From positions 1,802,081 through 1,866,080 of the forward strand of contig WBMV01006288.1 in assembly GCA_013396655.1 (NCBI GenBank): a stretch of DNA of 64,000 nt. Direction: 5' to 3'. A program made the position numbers and the translations under genes. Of the stretch, positions 12,402-23,830 are shown piece after piece. Below the pieces are notes generated by a model. It was not told the DNA's origin. It searched no databases and saw nothing but the letters and a program-made list of their open reading frames with translations. The first letter of the stretch is position 1, and each line of letters begins with the position of its first letter. Origin of the DNA: Campylorhamphus procurvoides. Lineage: Eukaryota > Chordata > Aves > Passeriformes > Dendrocolaptidae.

Positions 12402-12719
12402 GGTTGTCAAGCATTGGAAGAGTCTGCCCAAGGAAGTGGAATCACCATCCTTGGAAGTATTTAAAAGATCTGTGGATATGGTACTTGGGGACATGGTTTA
12501 GTGATGGCCTTGGCAGGGCCAGGTTGATGATTGGACTTAATGATCTTAGGTGTCTTTTCCATTGCAAATGCACTGAACTGAGTATCCTTCCTCTGACAGA
12601 AGCCACTAGCAAGTGTCAAGGAAAAACATGAAAAAAGTATGTAGGTATATGCTTAACTTTTCTGTGGTAGGCTGTCCTGGTTTCAACAAATACTCAGCTG
12701 ACTCTTGGAGCTAGAAGTT

Positions 12720-13575
12720 GCATCAACAACTGGTTTTGGTTTATTCCATTGAAAATGAAAGGATATTTTAAATAAAATATTGCAGATTTTACTATTATAT
12801 TTTCAAAAATCACTTATATGACATAGATACAATATACTTGTTAAATGTGGTGATCATACCAAAATTGAAGACGTTTCAAGGACTGAAAAGTCTAGAACTA
12901 AAGCTCCAAATCATTTTAACAGGTTAGAAGACTCTCCTGCAAAGCCAGGATTCATATTAGAGGAGGAAAAAAATAAAGTTATACACTTAGATTACCCTAC
13001 ACAAATAGAGGATAGGGAATGACAGATCTGCTCTGCTGTAAGAGATTTGAGGATTAAAGTGGATCAGATCTGAGCACGTGCCAATAACATTGCCAAAAGC
13101 AAATATACTGCCTAAATGAAAGGCTGTCTGTAAGAGCTGGTGCAGCATCCACTGGAGTAGGTTTCAATCACAAGCACTGCTCCTCAAGAATAGTCTACAG
13201 CATATGAAAGAATTGAAGAGAGCACGAAGAAAGGCAGAATTCAATAAAATGTTTTTCAAGAGTTGAAATCTGAAAGGAAATCTAGAAGTTTTCAGATGTG
13301 CAAAGAGTAGCTGTAAGGAAGAGACTAAGCAATTCTTCATGAACACTAGGAGCAAAGCAAAAAGTTTCTCACATAAATACCAACATGTAAAATTCAAAGC
13401 CAGGCCCTGGAAAAACTTTTGCACAACCAAAGCTGCCCACAAAATCAGCTTAGTCTCCATCTGTGGAGTTCGTAATGGAAAAAATTAGGCAAACACCTAT
13501 CAAAAAAGGCTTAGGCATAAATGACACAGCTTCAGGTTAATGGGGGTGGCATCCTGGGTGTCTTCCTGTTTTGTT
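12720..13575 (+). mobile_element. Old CR1 LINE, downstream part (RT catalytic region to 3' end)
   Basis: This is a decayed plus-strand CR1 of an old subfamily. In order, it shows a segment resembling the FNIF...NDLD block (around 12795-12825), then 'gtggtgatcataccaaaattg' near 12847, the decayed RT catalytic FADDTKL-type motif. Next come 'ggattaaagtggatcagat' near 13052 and 'gccaaaagcaaatatactgcc' near 13092. The tail contains 'agtctccatctgtggag', 'ggcaaacacctatcaaaa' and 'gggggtggcatcctgggtg', which follow the 3' order of old amniote CR1 subfamilies. Many stops are present. It is interpreted as the right half of the copy whose left half is at 10150-11065. Roughly 300 nt of RT sequence between the halves is lost or unrecognisable. 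Confidence 0.65.
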
Positions 13576-13929
13576 TTCTGTGCATTTATCAGTTCTTTTT
13601 CTCTCTATTTTTGCATAAAGGCAGATTACTAGAACAAATCACCAATGGATGTTGTAGATTCTCAACTTCCAGCTGTGTTTGAAAACACAAGTCCTTCCTA
13701 TGAAATATATTGTCTTACAACAGATAATTACTTGGCTTTATGCAAAATTACTGACAGTGACTTTAGGATTATTTTTTCTGAAGGAAATTAAGCTACATGG
13801 TTCTAATGTTTTCTTCTGGTCTTACTATCTGTGTGTTATAAATATATTAATTTAAAAAATAACTCAGTGTGCCATCAAAGTGACTACTTAATTTTTCACT
13901 CAAAATGTACTACAACGTGATACAGGAGG

Positions 13930-14165
13930 CTTGGAAGGACAAGAAGCAGTAGTCTCAAACTAAAACACAAGAAATTCTGTTCAGACTTCGGAAAAAAACT
14001 GTTACAGTAGTTGAATACTGCAGCACATTGCCCAGAGGTGTTATAGAATCTTCAACCCTGAGCAACCTTTTGTAGTTGACCCTGCTTTGAGGAGCTATTT
14101 GGACTGCGCAGTCTCCAGAGGCCCCCTCTAACCTCAGCCTCCTGTTATTCTGTAAAATCTTGTGA
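13930..14165 (+). mobile_element. CR1 LINE 3' fragment
   Basis: The fragment contains the C-terminal CR1 coding segment and tail in decayed form: 'acacaagaaattctg', 'attgcccagaggtgttatagaatcttc', 'gttgaccctgctttgaggag', then 'ctccagaggccccctctaacc' and 'tattctgtaaaatcttgtga', which represents the terminal repeat. It is severely 5'-truncated, with no intact frame. It belongs to a different subfamily from the neighbouring copies, judging by its 'accctgcttgagcagg' type tail. Confidence 0.75.
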
Positions 14166-17100
14166 ATTCGAGATTGCAACTACATGAAGTGCATCTTATC
14201 ATCACAAAAAGCATTCAAGAATGAAAACAAGAAAAACCCGTGTGAAGAGCATTTTCTCTCTTGTCACGGTCCACATGTGGTTTTTTTCTGATGTATCCTA
14301 ATTATTTTTGTTCCAACTGGATGGCTTTTCTAATGAAGATTAGGCTGTTTTCTGCTGTTAAGAGTGTGGGAAATGTATCTGGTGAAAGCTAAGTTACAGT
14401 CTTTGTAAGATGCCACCCCATATGTATGTGATAAGCAGTGATGCAAAAATGTAGAATGCAACGCAGTAAAAAGAGGAACATGAGGAGATGCTCCACATGA
14501 ATTGGAAATTATAAAGACTATTTAGCACAGTATTTTAGAATAGATAATAGGCCATTAAAAATGAGGAAAAAAAGAAATTTGCAATGGAATATGCTTTAAA
14601 GAAGAGACAAAATACTGGAAAATATTACATGTGCATAGAAAGACAGGGAACGGAGACAAAACCAGAAGGAATCATCTTCCACATCCTACTGGGGGCTGCT
14701 ATCAGACTCTAGACCCTCACCACTGAAATCTGGAGTTTTGCCATATGCAATTCACATCTTGTGACTGATAAAAATGCAACCATTCTGACTGAGGGTTCAT
14801 CAGTAATGGTTTTTTTATAAGGGTCTCAAAGAAGGTTTACTTTTATTCCCAGGATAGCAGAAGGACAACCTATTAATTAAGCCACTTCTCCATTGGGCCC
14901 TTATTTTCTGAATAAGAATCATCTCCTGTGATTTATCTGATCCCTCAGAAGAAACCACAGACAGACAGTGCAAACAAGCCCTTTTTATGATGCAAGGAAG
15001 AGTGAGATGCTTCTAAATGGAAGAGAGAATCACAAGTAAATACAGTGAGCACTGTGCTAATCAGAGGTAATGGCAGCAAGATGACGTGGTGGTCCCTTGC
15101 TGAAACTGTGCAATAAAAGGTCCTGTAAGTCAGACACTTAGAGATTCAAACCACCTCTAGGACTTTGGCATTTATATTGGTATTGGTATTTTGAAAACAG
15201 AAGACTCCTTAATTCACTTAAATGGCTGAAAAATGGAAGTGGTGGTTATAATTTATGTTATAGATTAGAAGTGAAGCGCTCCCATGCAGGAAATAGAAAC
15301 TCTCAATACAAGCCCCTCTCCAGCCTGCTGGTTCAAACTCAAAATTTCCACCTTCCACCAGCATGGCTTAGCATTATTTTTAAAAGGAAGCTTTGGATGG
15401 GAATAACTTTCCTGCAAAAGCTCTGTCATCATGCAGTAAAGAATTTGCTGTTCTCCTATACTAAGAAATTTACTACTCAAATTTACTAACAAATTGAGAA
15501 TGTAATTTCATTTGAAAATGAAAAATAAAGGCTAACTCAATGTTAAAAAGAATTCATCTGTAAATAGTAAATTGCCTCCTGGAGCAAATGCACTCATTAC
15601 GCTCAAAGAAAGTATGAGATCTCCCACAGTTAAATAAAACTAGCAGGAAAAATAATTGCTTGATAAATCAGAGTAATTAAATTTTGCACATGTGAATGCT
15701 ACTGCACCTCTGTCTTCAGTACAACAAGGCCAGCCCTGTAGAAAACAGCACATAAAGCTCAGCCTTTACTCCCTGAAAAATCTATTATTGAAAGAAGTAG
15801 TGTACCTTTTTCCTTTCAGCTGTTCATTAATGAGGAATGGGAAATCATGCCCCACAAAGCTACTGGGAACAGAGCAGTCAGAAACTGTGGTGATGCTATC
15901 TAGTTCCAGTTCAGCTTCTGCCAACTTTCCACCAATCATTAGTATGCCTTCTAGCATTTTAAAAACATCTTATTTTAAAGCAATAGACTCCGTTTTATTT
16001 TGGGAATCTGCCTGTCAGGTCATTTGTTAGTTGGTCTGTCTTACATGTCAATTTCTGTGTACCAGGTAAAGAATGTTTCCCCTTATAACCTTCCATAGGA
16101 CAAATATTTACCCATGAGACCTTTAAACTTTATAGGTAATCTGATTGCCCTGTATCAGTCCTGAAATAAAGCTTCTGCCATTATCCTTTCAAATTCTAAA
16201 ACTTAATTCCTGACCATTCAAAACATTTTTGTGTTCAGGCTCTCTAAACACAGTTACCTATATCTAGGCACACATACATTCATCAGTTGTTCATCCACAT
16301 GCTGCTGTCAGCAGAAATCCACCCAATGCAACCTGGAGCACAACTCTGTTCACCCTGACCAAGGGAACTAGCAGCTGCTGAGCTGAATCACTCCCTCAGC
16401 TCCAGTGAGTCCAGCCTTGATCTTCACTGACTCTAATAAGGGCTTTGATAATGAGGGCTCAATCCATTGTCCACACAGAGGGACGCCATGCCACTTGTGA
16501 TGGACAACCCAACCTGACTGTTCTGCTGGAAATAGACCCTTCAGAGCTGTCAAGGTGTCTGGCGTACTCTAGGGTATCTGAAATGGCAGGAGTTCCTGTG
16601 GGGGAGTGACTGAATCAAACCTCTAGGCCACAAACAGACTTCTGCAGGTAGGCATAATAAATTTAGGTATCTCAGTTTTTAGCTGAATCTCTGGAAATTT
16701 AGGAGTTTGAACAGCTATATCTGGAAAGGCCATGTTACTGCCACAGTATGTGTAGCACTCTTAAGAAGTGGCTTATGATGGTTTCCCTCCTATTATTCAT
16801 GACAATAACAGAAGAAAAACACAGCACAATCTCCTTCATATATGTTCCTCAATAGTACAAGGATGTGTTGCATATTTTGTCCTCAGAATCAGGCAAGCAA
16901 AAAGCACTGGCAATTACTTTCAAAAGGGCTACAGAAGAGTGATTTTGGGCTTAAGGGTCATTTTAAGGCACAACTGTATGATAAGATTTAAATGGTCATA
17001 AGTTAACCCCACATTTTATGTCACCTCAGGTTTGCAAGCCATCTAGATGTATTATCACTGGACAGCATTTGAACTAAAAATTCACACCTCTCAGCTTACT

Positions 17101-20100
17101 CATGCAAGTTTGGTAGACGGCAAACTTGGGTACACTCCAAGTTGGAACTGGCCTGTGCTGCAGAATATTGGGGCGAAGATGGCATCAGCTACTGACTTTT
17201 GAGCTTTTACATATATTCAGACACTTTGGTGCTGACCCGCTTGCTGCACAATCACCATAATTTTGGTAAATTGAGACATCAGGAAACAAAAGCCCCATGA
17301 AGCAGACAGCATATCTACATAAAAACACATACACGTATTTTGACAGTCTATTTTTGACAAAAAAGAAGTTGCCTCTTATTAAGAGAATCTAAGCAAAAAA
17401 TAGTAATGTTGCCAACAGTCTAATGCTCAGTAAAAATCAGTTCCCTAGACAAAATTCCCTGAAAAAAAATTCTGACAATCTTATTACCCATGTGGTCTTT
17501 GTGCATTTAGTCATATTTTAACTTCTCCACTGCATCATTTTTGTAGGAATTGACCATAGTAAATGTGATTATGGATGCAGTTTACACAGGTATAGTTCCT
17601 AATATAACTTATCTATTAGGTGGTTAGCTATCCTTTTAGACTAGATACTGCCAGATGACTGAGCAAGTTCTTTGAGCTTCTTCCCAACATGCCTCTTGTG
17701 TGTATGCATCATGTCTGGCAAAAACTGTAGTGTTCACTGAGAGAAAGAAGACATGTAGCAGATGCTCGACTGCATTTCTTTTCCTGCTTGACTGCAGTGA
17801 CTGCTCTGAGAAGTAAACAATCCACTCAGTAAAACAAACTGCTGCAAATGCTCACTATGAGTTGTATCATTTGATTATTGCCTTGCTTATTCCGTTTACC
17901 TAAACAACTTTATTCAAAATCCTCTACCAATCTCTGTACTCCTGAATTTTTATCAGTTATATCTCTTCTCTCCAGGAAGAGCCTGCATTTCCTTTTTGTT
18001 CCAAGACTGGTTTATCTCTATATGTAGGAATGGATTTTTTGTAAGGTACTTATTCATGGAAATAGTTCCCGCCTTTTTACTAAGGGATGGCATGTTCTAT
18101 AAGGTATTTAAAGTATTCTCTAAATCAGATAGTGAGAGAAAAACATATGATGTCTCCCATTTTCAGAATTGTCAGAGCAGCTGATGTCAGAAAGCAAAAT
18201 AAAAAAGGTGACCTTAAACCAATATGGTTCATGAAGATACTGCCTTGTAGTCTCAGTATCCAGTTTATCTCAGTGCACATGCAGGATGAAGACTGCAAAG
18301 TAAGACTAATGAGTATGGCAGAAACATATGCAGTAATTCATCATCATAACAAAGCATAACAAAATTATCAGGAATTTCCTGTAGGCTTGCCATGATTACA
18401 TGGAAACAAATTGTTTGGTCGGCTCAGTAAGACGTGCAAAAATGCTGGACCAAAGAATAGAAAAGGATTGTTGGCACCTATATATACAAACCATCCTTTT
18501 AGAATATGAAAAATTTACAATTTGGCTTTCTTTTTTAATTTGTACACTGAAATTGTATTCATTCAGAGCCTGGCCAAATACGTCTCCATGTTCTGCACCA
18601 GCACACACTCCAGAAAACACAGGAAGAAGAGGTAGTCTGCTGCAGGAGTAGAGGAGTTAATGGATATAATCACGACACCTCTCTCATGCTTGCCAAAGAT
18701 TTTAATGCAGCAAAAAGTTCTCAAGTAACACTGGAGGGAGGGGAAACCTTTAATTAGTTGGAATTTACTTACTTTAAAGAAAAAATTGTCTCTGCTTGGT
18801 GTATCTTCCTGGGAAAAGACTAACATCAGCATCACTTTGTGAGTAATTGGGTTTGGTCCTGTTCCTGGTTTTCAGCTACCTGGAGTACAGTTTAGGCTGA
18901 TGTTTATTTGACTTTCCTCCCAGAGGACCACTCTTCTGTAGGAGAATTAAAACTATGCAATGCTTACACAGACATTTCTTGCACTTTTGATAGAGAACAA
19001 GACCTATTCTGAGTAAGCACTAATAATAGACAACACTGCAAGTAGCTGCTTGGGGCTCACATGCCTGAGAGACATAATATTAAAGGCGAAGTCGCTGCTG
19101 AAAGGAGCAGATAGATTGCATTTTCCATCACAGATCTCTACTGTGTTTCAGTGATCATGCCACTTAGGTAAAGTGGGACTTTGAGAGCTAAAGTCTAATT
19201 AAAACAAGTGGGCGTTACATAACCATGCTTGGAAGGCAAATTTTCTGCAAAATTCCTTAGTGACTAGGAACTGTCTTTCTTTAAAGCATTTATACAACTC
19301 AGCTCTAGCAATTTAATGGTGGGAAGATGATAAGAAAATAAATTAGATTTTGGTACACAATGGCCAAATTAATCTCAGGGGTATATATAACTCTTCACAC
19401 TTAAGACTCATAACCATGCCACAACCTGTATCAACAGTAAGGTCCCTGTTTTTCAGAGAAGGTTGGATAGCACACATCACACAACTGCTTTTTAGAAAAT
19501 GTCATCATGCATCATGACAAAAGTCATCTTTCAGGGAATGCCTGATTCCCACCAGGATATCCATTACAGTGAGGGATGCACTGCTGAAGTTCCAGGAATG
19601 TACCTGGCCCAGAGAGTGGATTTACCCTTCTGTTGTTTGTTTTGGTTTTTTTTAGTTTTGTTTTAATTGGTTTGTCTCTGTTGCTTTCATGCTTTTCTTC
19701 CTCACCTCATTTACTTTATTGATCATGTCTTTACCTCCTGTTTCTCTCTTCCCTAGTTACTTCTAGATTAGTACAAGGATGGGAAGTCCCATGGGGAGCC
19801 CCACTTGGCCCCTTTCCGCTGAGTGAAACAGCCAGACTTGGCAAAGTGAAGGTATTCTTGTCAGAAGCAGTGGGGAACATTGCTGGGAGGGTCTGCTTTG
19901 GGTGTCAATTTGTTTTGGTGATGATCTGTCATGCTGCTGCAGAGCCCAGGTAACAGTGCAGCCGCTGTGCTCCATTCTCTAAATTACACCCATGAAGGAA
20001 CCATGCAAGGTGCAAAGAGAGTTAAGCTCCCTCCCTATGACTGAGCTGGGTTTGCCAGCACTGCTTTCTTAAGGCATACTGCACAGAACTCAGTCTCCAG

Positions 20101-20717
20101 CAAAGGCGAGCCTGCTGCAATCAATAGACACCTTATGGAGGAAAATATATCAGCTGTTAAAACCAGCCTCAAATTAATTTCACTGTGTGGATGAATTCTG
20201 CCAAGTTCCTTGAATTTTCACAGAACATTTTCACCTACCCTTAATTTACTGATCTACTTTTTAAAATGTAAACAACTTTCAAATCAGATTTTATTGCGTT
20301 TGAATATAATTCTTGTCATGTTCTGTACTTTTCTACTTTGCTTCCAAAGAATGTTGTGATGATTAACTCATGCATTATGTGATGCCATGTGTAATGCTCC
20401 CTTGTGACAATAACTCAAATTGCTGTTTTCGTACTACTGCCTGTTTCTCCCTCTTGTTTTATTTTTACTCTGGTGTGACTAGAAAAGCTATACCCTCACT
20501 CATTTGAACAGAAATATTTTCAAGAAGATACTCCTGTCTCCTTTTGCCAACTGACTGCCAGTTCACACAATCTAGGGCAATAGCTAAGAGAAAGCATCCA
20601 GCTAATACAGCTTTGCTTCCAGTTGCTACAGAGCTCACTTTCCCAGGAATTCTGTTGGACCTTCATCTATAGAGCTCAGTCACTCATCAAAACATCAGCA
20701 AGCTGTATGTGAATTCC
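14166..20717. other. AT-rich non-coding DNA, no gene or repeat recognised
   Basis: No domain-bearing frame, RNA gene or clear interspersed repeat was recognised. The longest frame is 112 codons near 15.7-16.0 kb and has no recognisable motif. A T-rich low-complexity tract lies at about 19630-19672. Confidence 0.5.
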
Positions 20718-20749
20718 CTGAATGCCTTGTTAATCACTAAGGCATTCAG
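20718..20749. repeat. Inverted repeat, 11-bp perfect arms with 10-nt loop
   Basis: CTGAATGCCTT (20718-20728) is the exact reverse complement of AAGGCATTCAG (20739-20749), with GTTAATCACT between them. Pairing does not continue outward. It is too short for a typical pre-microRNA; its role is unknown. Confidence 0.85.
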
Positions 20750-23189
20750 CAAGGATTAAGTTCAAAAAAGCAAGAAGCAAGGTCATATCTTTTATATTTT
20801 TTTTTCTAAATCAGCACAGGTTGACTAATTATTGAGTTTTACCAAAACCATTCAAAATAAGATACAGAACTATTAAATCTTCATTCTGTATATCAACAGA
20901 GAAAGAGAGCTTCTGGACATAGCTAATTGTGGGTAGAATGGAAATTATTTTTTTATAATATTAGTTGCTGTTAAACTGAATAAAGATACAGACAGATCCC
21001 ATTTATTTTACAACTTGGGTAGAAGAAATAGACTAAAGCTTTAAAGTCTTATACTTCTGACAGTGATGTAAGCACTCGTATAACCTGCCTGGAGAATATG
21101 CATCAAGGGAAAATTCTAAAAAAATCTAGGAGGGAAGAAAGTGAGAGCAGAAGACAAGCAATCAAGGGAGATTTGAGGCTTTTCTTGCATCCTAGTTGTC
21201 CTTGCTCACACTAGTAGTAGCCTGTTATGTTCAGTAACTCCATACCACAAATCTATCTAGAAAATGGTGAGAAAACTCAGGATAGGAGAATTCAACTATC
21301 AGGAGCAGGCACAGATTGAGCACTTACTTCCCATGAAATGTTCTATACACAAGTGTCCCTAAAAATAAAAACCCAGAATGAAAACAACAAGGTCTATGCA
21401 AATAGATGCATGAGGTTAATAACTTTTTTGAGCATTTCCCAGGCTGGCGCTAGGGAACTCCATCATCTCATAACAAGAACTACAGTCTAAAAGGATTTAT
21501 AAAGAGTATTAAGTCTACCTCCTTGTGAGAGCAGGACTGTTTTCAGAATACTCTATGCAGTAGTTTCAGTTTAGCTTTAAAGACAGAAAACAGTGGCTTT
21601 ACTATTCCTTATCTTGAAATGTATCCAAGATTGGAATTCAGCATCCAGTCCTCAGTGGCTTTTTCTGTTCTCCACTTACAGTTGTTATATATACAATAGA
21701 AAATTTCCATTTACACTAGGTGGCCATATGAGTGTACTCAATCAGTAAAAATGTTTTCTGCATAGGTTCTGTTTAGGTTCTATGTGGAGGCAGCCTTCAA
21801 TTGCTGCCAGGCATTAGGATGGAAAAGGCCTTGGTCTTCCACATGACAACCTGATCACCTCTTCTTTTATCCTATTACTCCCACAGACTGAGCACCTCAA
21901 GGTACATTTCCAGACAAACTCTTCCTCCTTGCTGTCAAGGTCATTTGTTTGCAGATATTCCTCTATCTTTAGTCAGTAAACTGGAAGACATTTCACTTTC
22001 TTTGTACATCCTCATCTAATAATGTTTCTCTCCAAATTGCCTCCAGTTTTCTGTACTGTTAATTAACTATTATGCATTAGCAGAGATGGATGCATCTCAA
22101 GTGATTTCCCCATAGCTTGTTTCAGTTTCCATTCATAAAACACTTCAACATACATTAGTCAAATTGTTTCCCCTTGTAATACTTCAGTATTTCCATAGTA
22201 TCTCTCATTCTAAAGCGAAAAAAGGGCTAAGCAACAGAGGAAGTAAAAATTCTATATTTCAAATACTAATATTTTTCTTTGCCTGAAATACTGAAGTTGG
22301 TTAGGAAAACAAAATATTTTCTGAGTATTTGTCAACTCAGTATTTTCTATGTCACTTGCATTATTGAACAGGAATAGCTAAGCACTGCCTTAAATACCAA
22401 TATAATAGGACCTAAGTTGTTGCAATACTGTTTTAAATCAAAGTTTCATACAAAAAAAAAAAGCAAAATGAACCAAGCCAAAAAAAAAAAAAAAACAAAC
22501 AAACAAAAAACCAAACAAGCACCCCAGCCCCAAACCTTGTAATGACTACAATACATCTGTCACTGTGGCAAGGATTTCTTTAACAGTCTGTAAACAGCAC
22601 ATAGCTTTCCATGCATGTTTTAAGGACATATTCAGAGTTCACACACACTTTCACTTTTATCACCTAATTATTAGAGGGACAATTTGCAAAAATAAACAGT
22701 TCATACAGTGTCTGAACCTCTAAGCATTGCAATGAACATGGCTATAAAATTATTTAGTTACATAATACTAGAATGTGTCTGACTTACACAAATGTTGAAT
22801 CATTTAGAGGTTTAAAGCAGACCTTTGCCAAACTGGTGGTCTATAGACTCCTGTTTATGGCTGTCTGGTTACATGGTATTCATTCCCTATGGAGAGTGGG
22901 GAGAGAAGAGATTAACAAACATTGATCAAGAAAAAAATATGCAGTTTATCAACAACAATAAAACATTTTTTGCTAAAGACTGCAGCCCTACAGTTTCTAT
23001 CACCAACTTTTACATTTTATTATTATTTTGTCAAACAGATTGCTCTTACTTAAGTTTTGTCTTTCAGACCGCTTCCTCTTTTCCTATCCATCCATTTATG
23101 GGGAAAAAGACTACAGTGGATGTTATTTGCAGGATATTTTTAACAGGCAAAACACTCCATGATCTCAGAAACAGGTAAAAAGAATTGTC
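20750..23189. other. AT-rich non-coding DNA with A-rich tracts
   Basis: The only clear features are A-rich low-complexity tracts at about 22451-22510 and a possible relic of a hAT transposon end near 22806-22860, treated as a finding. A 117-codon frame at 22825-23178 has no recognisable domain. Confidence 0.5.
22450..22512. repeat. A-rich simple repeat, partly (AAAC)n
   Basis: A run of 12 A residues is followed by 'gcaaaatgaaccaagcc', then a second A run of about 15 and AAAC/AAAAAC units. It is low complexity with no source element recognised. Confidence 0.8.
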
Positions 23190-23830
23190 AGCTGGCTCAA
23201 GGTGACTGATGATACTGATGATGGCTAAAATGCAAAAAGTGAATGTGCAAGGAATGGAAGCAAGAAGAAGGAATAAAACAATTACAACTGCATGTTTTCA
23301 GACAAAATTGTGAAAGTCAAAACAGTCTGATGCTCAAAGGCTTCACAAAGAGGGATTCTACAGGCCCATGAGCCTGGAAAAGGAAGCTGCAGTGAAAACA
23401 TGGGTGTGCAGATGGACAGAGAAGAACTAGAACTAGAAAGGTTAAATGCCTTTTTTCACTTTGCCTTCACAGGTAAAGCCTGCTCCTGGACCTTTGTGTT
23501 TTGAATAGTCTGCAAAGAAGAGGGGCAATCCCAGCAGGGGAGCAGTAGGCCAGAAAAACTGCCCACAGACTGGACATACTCAAATGTAAAGGGCTCCTTT
23601 GACTGTCCACAGAGGCACCTGATATGCCTGAGAGGTTACTGAGTCTCAGCTGGGAAAACTGCAGCAATCAGAGGAGGTCCCTGATGACTAGAAACAGAGC
23701 GAACATATGTCCCTTTTAGGGGAATGATGGCTACAACAGATACCAAGACATAATTCAATACACAAGGACCTAAACAGCCTCAGGAACTCGGACAGCAGAA
23801 ACTTCATAGAGCTCTAAGCAAAATAAATTC
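23190..23830 (+). mobile_element. Old CR1 LINE fragment, endonuclease-RT linker to early RT
   Basis: Landmarks of the CR1 ORF2 region between endonuclease and RT occur in order on the plus strand. These are 'aaggaatggaagcaagaag' near 23250, a segment like the 'aaaggcttctacaag' block near 23337-23360, and 'gttaaatgccttttttcactttgccttcac' like the 'ctcaatgccttctttgc...ttcac' linker at about 23440-23471. Then come 'agaggaggtccctgatgactagaaa' near 23670 and 'ggacctaaacagcctcaggaac' near 23766. All frames are broken. It lacks the RT catalytic part and the 3' end, so it is an internal relic or its 3' part has decayed beyond recognition. A single diagnostic block would be weak; the shared order is the main support. 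Confidence 0.55.

Larger units (their letters stand above)
11073..12570 (+). mobile_element. Younger CR1 LINE, 3' part, with two assembly duplications inside
   Basis: This is a 5'-truncated CR1 copy carrying the end of the reverse transcriptase ORF and the short 3' untranslated tail. It begins just after the RT catalytic FADD-type motif ('ggtgacaccagg', followed by a 'gttcaacaaggccaagtgctgg' type segment). It continues through the conserved C-terminal region, including a readable stretch at 11648-11962 with residues such as [29 protein letters not shown] and [11 protein letters not shown]. It ends with the family tail 'ttggacttaatgatcttagg'. Stops and frameshifts break the frame, so it is dead. 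Its apparent length is inflated by two exact duplications beside single N positions at 11429 and 12083; removing them leaves about 850 nt. It appears to interrupt an older CR1 of the same orientation. Confidence 0.9.

Noticed and set aside
11922..12494. 190-codon minus-strand frame
   Set aside because: It is antisense to CR1 and crosses the N at 12083, so it is an artefact of the duplicated segment.
22825..23178. 117-codon plus-strand frame
   Set aside because: It has no known domain and no codon-usage signal in AT-rich DNA. It overlaps the possible transposon relic.
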